From the IMG/VR virus record IMGVR_UViG_3300042343_001539, positions 1 to 64,000 of that record: a DNA stretch of 64,000 nt; one strand, given 5' to 3'. The notes beneath the pieces are model-generated. The model was not told the DNA's origin, ran no database searches, and was given only the letters and a program-made list of their open reading frames with translations. This document shows positions 60,067 to 64,000 of this stretch, one piece after another. The stretch's first letter is position 1. Each line of letters starts with the position of its first letter. Position numbers and translations under genes: made by a program. This DNA comes from a virus.

Positions 60067-61182
60067 ATGCATATATCAAAACCAAATTCCGAAGATAGAA
60101 TTTTTGCAGCAACTAATATACTGATGCCCGAAAATGGTAAAGTTATTTTAGTTCGTGATACTATTATTTACTATCCAATCGATGCGTATACCGTACAAGG
60201 TGGAACTAGATTTAAAACTAATCCATGGACTAGTCCATATCGCTACAAGTTAGTCGGTCCTAATGCTCTTGGTTTAGTTATTAATTCTAAAAACGGTAAG
60301 ATATCCGGAACTGTAAATCCAATATCAACTAAAACAAAAATAGTTCCGGTAAAAATAGCGATATTTGATAGTATTAATAAAAAATGTAATTTTTCCGACC
60401 CGCTAAATAATTTCACTAGAATAAAATTTTGTACTATTTATTTTGACGTTAGATGGCCGCCTATTAGTGCAGCTATAACTAAAACATCATTAATTATTAA
60501 TATTAACGATACTATAGACTTTAATCCATTTGTTAATAATGGGGTTTCTGTTGTTACTGGCGGAACTGGTAAAAGTTTTAAATATGAATTCGATGTCGAC
60601 TATTTAAAATTATTATATCCGCATATTTCATTCGGACCTAATATTACAAAAAAAACATTCGGTAGTTTATCACTTAATAATAATACCGGAAAAATTACTG
60701 GGACTATATCAACAGAGTTCTTAGAATTTTTTAATAACAATAAATTCGGAACTAAAATAATTCCATTATATTTTATCATTAAAGATAGATTAAATAATAT
60801 TAGTGGTGTTGATAATGACGGTAAAATTTACAGTAGAATTAAGATTGATTTATCATTAACTGTAGATGAATTATATATTTTAACTCCTCCAAATCCAATT
60901 AATTTAACCTTAGCCAAAGCGGTTGATAATACTAACCAATCATTTACTGTTATATCTAAAATTGGCGGGGGATTAAAACCGTATACAGTTTCCTTCGAAT
61001 CTAAAACTTTCGATAAACATTTTCAATTGATAATTCAGTCAGATGATTCGGTTATTATCAAACCTAAAACGGTCAATTTGCCGGAAATACCCCGCATTAA
61101 CAATCAATCGTCGGCAAAAGTTAACGTTATTGATTCTATGGGGCAATTCGCCTATATTACTGCGTTTATAGAAGTTCATTAA
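60067..61182 (+). CDS. Short paralogue of the giant adhesin (N-terminal head only)
   Basis: The protein has 371 residues. It begins MHISKPNSEDRIFAATNIL and follows the N-terminal head of the 54595 and 61268 proteins almost domain for domain (GGTRFKTNPWTSPYRYKL, FNPF, TFGSLSLNNNTGKITG). It stops exactly at the end of the first cadherin-like domain (YITAFIEVH) where the others go on. It may be a cap, a docking competitor, or a truncated adhesin that survives. It lies nine bases after the giant gene; no ribosome site is evident. Confidence 0.65.
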   Translation: MHISKPNSEDRIFAATNILMPENGKVILVRDTIIYYPIDAYTVQGGTRFKTNPWTSPYRYKLVGPNALGLVINSKNGKISGTVNPISTKTKIVPVKIAIFDSINKKCNFSDPLNNFTRIKFCTIYFDVRWPPISAAITKTSLIININDTIDFNPFVNNGVSVVTGGTGKSFKYEFDVDYLKLLYPHISFGPNITKKTFGSLSLNNNTGKITGTISTEFLEFFNNNKFGTKIIPLYFIIKDRLNNISGVDNDGKIYSRIKIDLSLTVDELYILTPPNPINLTLAKAVDNTNQSFTVISKIGGGLKPYTVSFESKTFDKHFQLIIQSDDSVIIKPKTVNLPEIPRINNQSSAKVNVIDSMGQFAYITAFIEVH

Positions 61183-61215
61183 TATGATAGAACAGGTAAA
61201 ATTACCGTTGATAAA

Positions 61216-61223
61216 GATAAATA
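61216..61223 (+). promoter_or_regulatory. Late promoter box for the third adhesin
   Basis: GATAAATA, 45 bases before the ATG at 61268. Confidence 0.6.
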
Positions 61224-61267
61224 TCATATTATCCATTTATACCATTTTAACCATACCGTGAGTAATT

Positions 61268-64000
61268 ATGTTTATATCAAAACCATTATTAAATACTAGA
61301 TTATTTACTGCAGCTACTGCTAGTTTACCGGCGAATAATACAGTAGAAGTCGAAGTAAATTCATTAGTATCATTCTCACCAGTTAATTCTCTTACTATAA
61401 GAGGTGGTACTAAATATAGAGCAAATAACTACGCATTCCCGTATAGATATCAATTTATCGGAACTAATACATTAAATTTAACTATCAATAACCAAACCGG
61501 ATTAGTTAGTGGAACTATTCCAAGAATTAATGCAAAATCGATAACTTCAGATGCAATGAAAATAGAAGTTGTTGATTTTCAAAAATATCGAGCTAATTTT
61601 GCGGATAGATTAGATAATTTCAAAAAAAATCGATATTGTGAAGTTTTATTTAAAGTTGTTTGGCCGGCTATCGTCGTTTCAATACCCCAAAATAAATTAT
61701 CATTTGCTCAAAATATGGATGATACTGTTAGTTTTAATCCATTTATTGATGCGAATAATAATTATGTGGTTTCTGGTGGGGCAATGGCGGGCGGAACTTA
61801 TGCGGATGCCGGATTTAAATATGAATTTGATATTGATAAATTAAAAGAAGTTTATCCATCAGTTCCATTCCTTAATGATATATCGGCGACTACTTTTGGT
61901 GATCTATCTATTAATAACGATACTGGTTTAATAACTGGGAAATTAAATGATAAATTTTTAACATTTTTTTCAGATCATGTTCCTGCTACTAAAAATAAAG
62001 CATTATATTTTATAGTTAAAGATAAATTCGATAACAAATATGGTGTGGATAGAGATGGGAATATTAATAACCGAATTAGTATTAATTTAGCGTTAACTCT
62101 AACTGAATTAACGGTCGATGCGCCAGCAACCGCGGCTAATTTATTTTATTTAAAAAGTTGGTTTAATCCACAAAATCCATCTCCAATAAAATTAATTAAT
62201 AATGTAACATTAGGTATTAAACCATATACATATACTTTCGCATCAACAGTTTTTCCGGATAATGGTTTAGCATTAGCCCAACAAGCTGATGGGTCTGTTA
62301 ATTTAACCCGACCTTTAGGTGCAACAAATCAAATATTAGCTGCAAATAACGGAACAACTGCAGTTATTAATATAACAGATAAAGTAGGCCAACAAAAATC
62401 AATAACTGCATTTATTGAGATTCGAGATAATATTTGGTGGGATGATGGGAACACTGGTACTAGAAATTTTGATATTGCTGTCGGTGATGGATTATTGACG
62501 ATATATGACGATAATACAAAATCATATTATAATAAATTTGTAAAATCACCATTTCCTAACTTGACTGGCGGTTATCCGGTTTATGCATTTACTGCATCAA
62601 ATAATTCAACGACTATCAACGCAACTACCGGATTGGTAAATAATCAATCATTTGCTACGGTCGGATCATATACTAATGATTATACAGTCACTGATTCGAA
62701 ATCGTATACATGGTGGGTAAGACATAATTATAAAGTTTGGCCAAAATTAATTGCAGTTATTGATTCTACCTTACCGTTAGTAAATAATAAAAAAACAAAA
62801 ATATATTTTGCAGAAACTAATTTATCTAATTTTAAACCATTCGAAATAACGACTGCTGGTTCTGGAACTTATAAGTATGCGATAACTGCATCTAGCGGAA
62901 CATATGCTAGTCGTTATTCAATGAATGAGGATACTGGCGCCATATCAACTGCTACTATAGTAATGGATGACGCCGCAGTTACTAATTTTACAGTTATGAT
63001 AACGGATATAGTTACTCATGTCGTAATAACGGGCGAAGTTCAGATTAATACCAAACCAGCTAAAGTTTCAATCAATCCATTAACCTTTACTTATCCATTA
63101 AATGAAGTTAATGGATTTTCTCCATTTACTGATGTTTCTTCGAATAATACAATAACATCTAAATTATCTGGCGTTCCCGTATTTAAATATAGTTTTGTTA
63201 CGTCGGCGTCTGATACTGATTCTGGCGTCGCAACCAAAGATTATTATACCATCGACTCAACTGGTAAAATTACATATACTGGTAATGGTTTACCATTCGA
63301 TATGGCAAAAACAATTCTATATGTTAAAGTAGCTGATAATGATTCACCTACTGTAGTTAAACCAGCAATTGCAACGATTACCTTATTTGGATTAACTATT
63401 ACTTTTTCTGGTTTAGCTCCTCAAATTGGAAGTTCTCTTTCAGTCAGTGGATTACCGTCTGGCGCCTCAGGTATGACATATCAATGGTATACTGTTGATA
63501 ATGGTGTAGCGTCTATATTATCTGGATCTACTGGGACTACATTTACGCCTGCTGCAACCGAAACCCATAAAAGTATAGCAGTCGTAGTAAATTACGTATC
63601 CGACGGTTTTAAATATTCGGTTAGTTCATTAAACTCGGTTACTGTTTTAGCAGCAGATGAAACACCAATTTCATTCTCGTATCCAGTATTTGCATATAAA
63701 TGGAGTAAAACAAATGTAAATAATTTTGGTCAGGCTGATATGGATGGTTATTTTGCGGTTTATGGTCAAGGGACGATAACTAATGCGCCTAGAATTGGCG
63801 GCGGCGGTTTTAGCGCTCAAGGTGGGGCGAGTGTTTGTTACGTAACTAATATATCAGGTCATCCATCCGCGAATACTGCTGCGGATTTAACAGCAGCTAG
63901 TTATTCGTCTAGTGGGTATATCGACGTTCAAAAAACTAATATTTACGAAGCATTTAAATTCGAATTAAAAACTATATTAACAGACCCCACATTTAAAAAT
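61268..64000 (+). CDS. Third adhesin paralogue (3' end outside window)
   Basis: At least 911 residues. An ATG at 61268 opens a frame with no stop up to the window end. Head: FISKPLLNTRLFTAAT, GGTKYRANNYAFPYRYQF, NMDDTVSFNPF, nearly the 54595 head. Then come the cadherin-like domain without the minisatellite, DDNTKSYYNKFVKSPF...TGGYPVY (matching DDNSKSYYNKYVLDPF...TGGYPV), several He_PIG-like domains, an Ig-like domain near 63400-63650 (SGMTYQWYTVDNG) like that of the gene at 1, and the start of a glycine-rich domain (GGGGF near 63800). It is a paralogous adhesin with a diverging distal half. Confidence 0.7.
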   Translation, partial: MFISKPLLNTRLFTAATASLPANNTVEVEVNSLVSFSPVNSLTIRGGTKYRANNYAFPYRYQFIGTNTLNLTINNQTGLVSGTIPRINAKSITSDAMKIEVVDFQKYRANFADRLDNFKKNRYCEVLFKVVWPAIVVSIPQNKLSFAQNMDDTVSFNPFIDANNNYVVSGGAMAGGTYADAGFKYEFDIDKLKEVYPSVPFLNDISATTFGDLSINNDTGLITGKLNDKFLTFFSDHVPATKNKALYFIVKDKFDNKYGVDRDGNINNRISINLALTLTELTVDAPATAANLFYLKSWFNPQNPSPIKLINNVTLGIKPYTYTFASTVFPDNGLALAQQADGSVNLTRPLGATNQILAANNGTTAVINITDKVGQQKSITAFIEIRDNIWWDDGNTGTRNFDIAVGDGLLTIYDDNTKSYYNKFVKSPFPNLTGGYPVYAFTASNNSTTINATTGLVNNQSFATVGSYTNDYTVTDSKSYTWWVRHNYKVWPKLIAVIDSTLPLVNNKKTKIYFAETNLSNFKPFEITTAGSGTYKYAITASSGTYASRYSMNEDTGAISTATIVMDDAAVTNFTVMITDIVTHVVITGEVQINTKPAKVSINPLTFTYPLNEVNGFSPFTDVSSNNTITSKLSGVPVFKYSFVTSASDTDSGVATKDYYTIDSTGKITYTGNGLPFDMAKTILYVKVADNDSPTVVKPAIATITLFGLTITFSGLAPQIGSSLSVSGLPSGASGMTYQWYTVDNGVASILSGSTGTTFTPAATETHKSIAVVVNYVSDGFKYSVSSLNSVTVLAADETPISFSYPVFAYKWSKTNVNNFGQADMDGYFAVYGQGTITNAPRIGGGGFSAQGGASVCYVTNISGHPSANTAADLTAASYSSSGYIDVQKTNIYEAFKFELKTILTDPTFKN

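Overview
This window is part of the genome of a T4-like tailed phage (contractile-tail myovirus) of an unidentified Gram-negative host. The sequence is AT-rich, roughly one-third G+C by eye. The T4 core set I recognise is: major capsid gp23, scaffold gp22, prohead protease gp21, acidic prohead core protein gp67, baseplate wedge gp6 and gp25, hub spike gp5, topoisomerase II gp39 and gp52, sliding-clamp loader gp44 and gp62, RNA ligase 1, and a PhoH ATPase. PhoH, a retropepsin-like protease and a 2OG-oxygenase-like protein beside the baseplate genes recall marine or freshwater T4-like phages more than T4 itself. No tRNA gene, integrase, transposon or CRISPR array was found.

Layout. 1-4150: the end of a glycine-rich fibre gene, three tandem ADP-ribosyltransferase-like paralogues and a P-loop kinase. 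4147-8088: an early RNA-repair cassette (HD-Pnk, a small overlapping gene, T4 Rnl1-type ligase, RlaP-type nucleotidyltransferase). 8133-9146: a late virion-type gene on the minus strand. 9242-12606: early genes, including three paralogues built from one repeated domain plus an XRE-like tail, and a YD-repeat protein. 12636-13405: a fibre-docking mini-protein and a GH24 lysozyme. 13502-15161: a short early operon with clamp loader gp44. 15225-31835: fibre, baseplate, aspartic protease, structural and tape-measure-like genes, mostly on the minus strand. 31965-35119: gp67, PhoH, gp21 and a gp21-linked protein. 35149-39199: the topoisomerase operon with an embedded tiny lipoprotein. 39463-46151: accessory genes (GNAT-like, phosphoribosyltransferase-like, gp62, SPFH lipoprotein, zinc-finger proteins, sirtuin). 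46189-49018: scaffold and major capsid. 49140-64000: very large fibre and adhesin genes, the last running off the window.

Regulation is unusually legible. Eleven sigma-70-like promoters, each with a 17-bp spacer (one of them weak), precede early genes. At least sixteen AT-rich boxes of the form NATAAATA (the T4 late-promoter type, for phage gp55 sigma) precede virion genes on both strands. Ten hairpins, most with T-tracts, separate convergent or consecutive units. There is no stretch longer than 300 bases without a gene.

Two themes link the genes. First, at least nine proteins share an N-terminus of the form M(R/K)LxELL(x)E. This resembles the T4 capsid-targeting sequence and contains the (L/I)xE motif of prohead-protease sites. 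The carriers include the ART-like proteins, a kinase, a GNAT-like and a PRTase-like protein, so the phage may package and inject a set of enzymes. Second, the fibre genes are assembled from shuffled modules: a docking module, Ig-like domains, a poly-glycine module with a jelly-roll insert, a Gly-Thr/Ser minisatellite, and a seven-repeat FG-GAP propeller.
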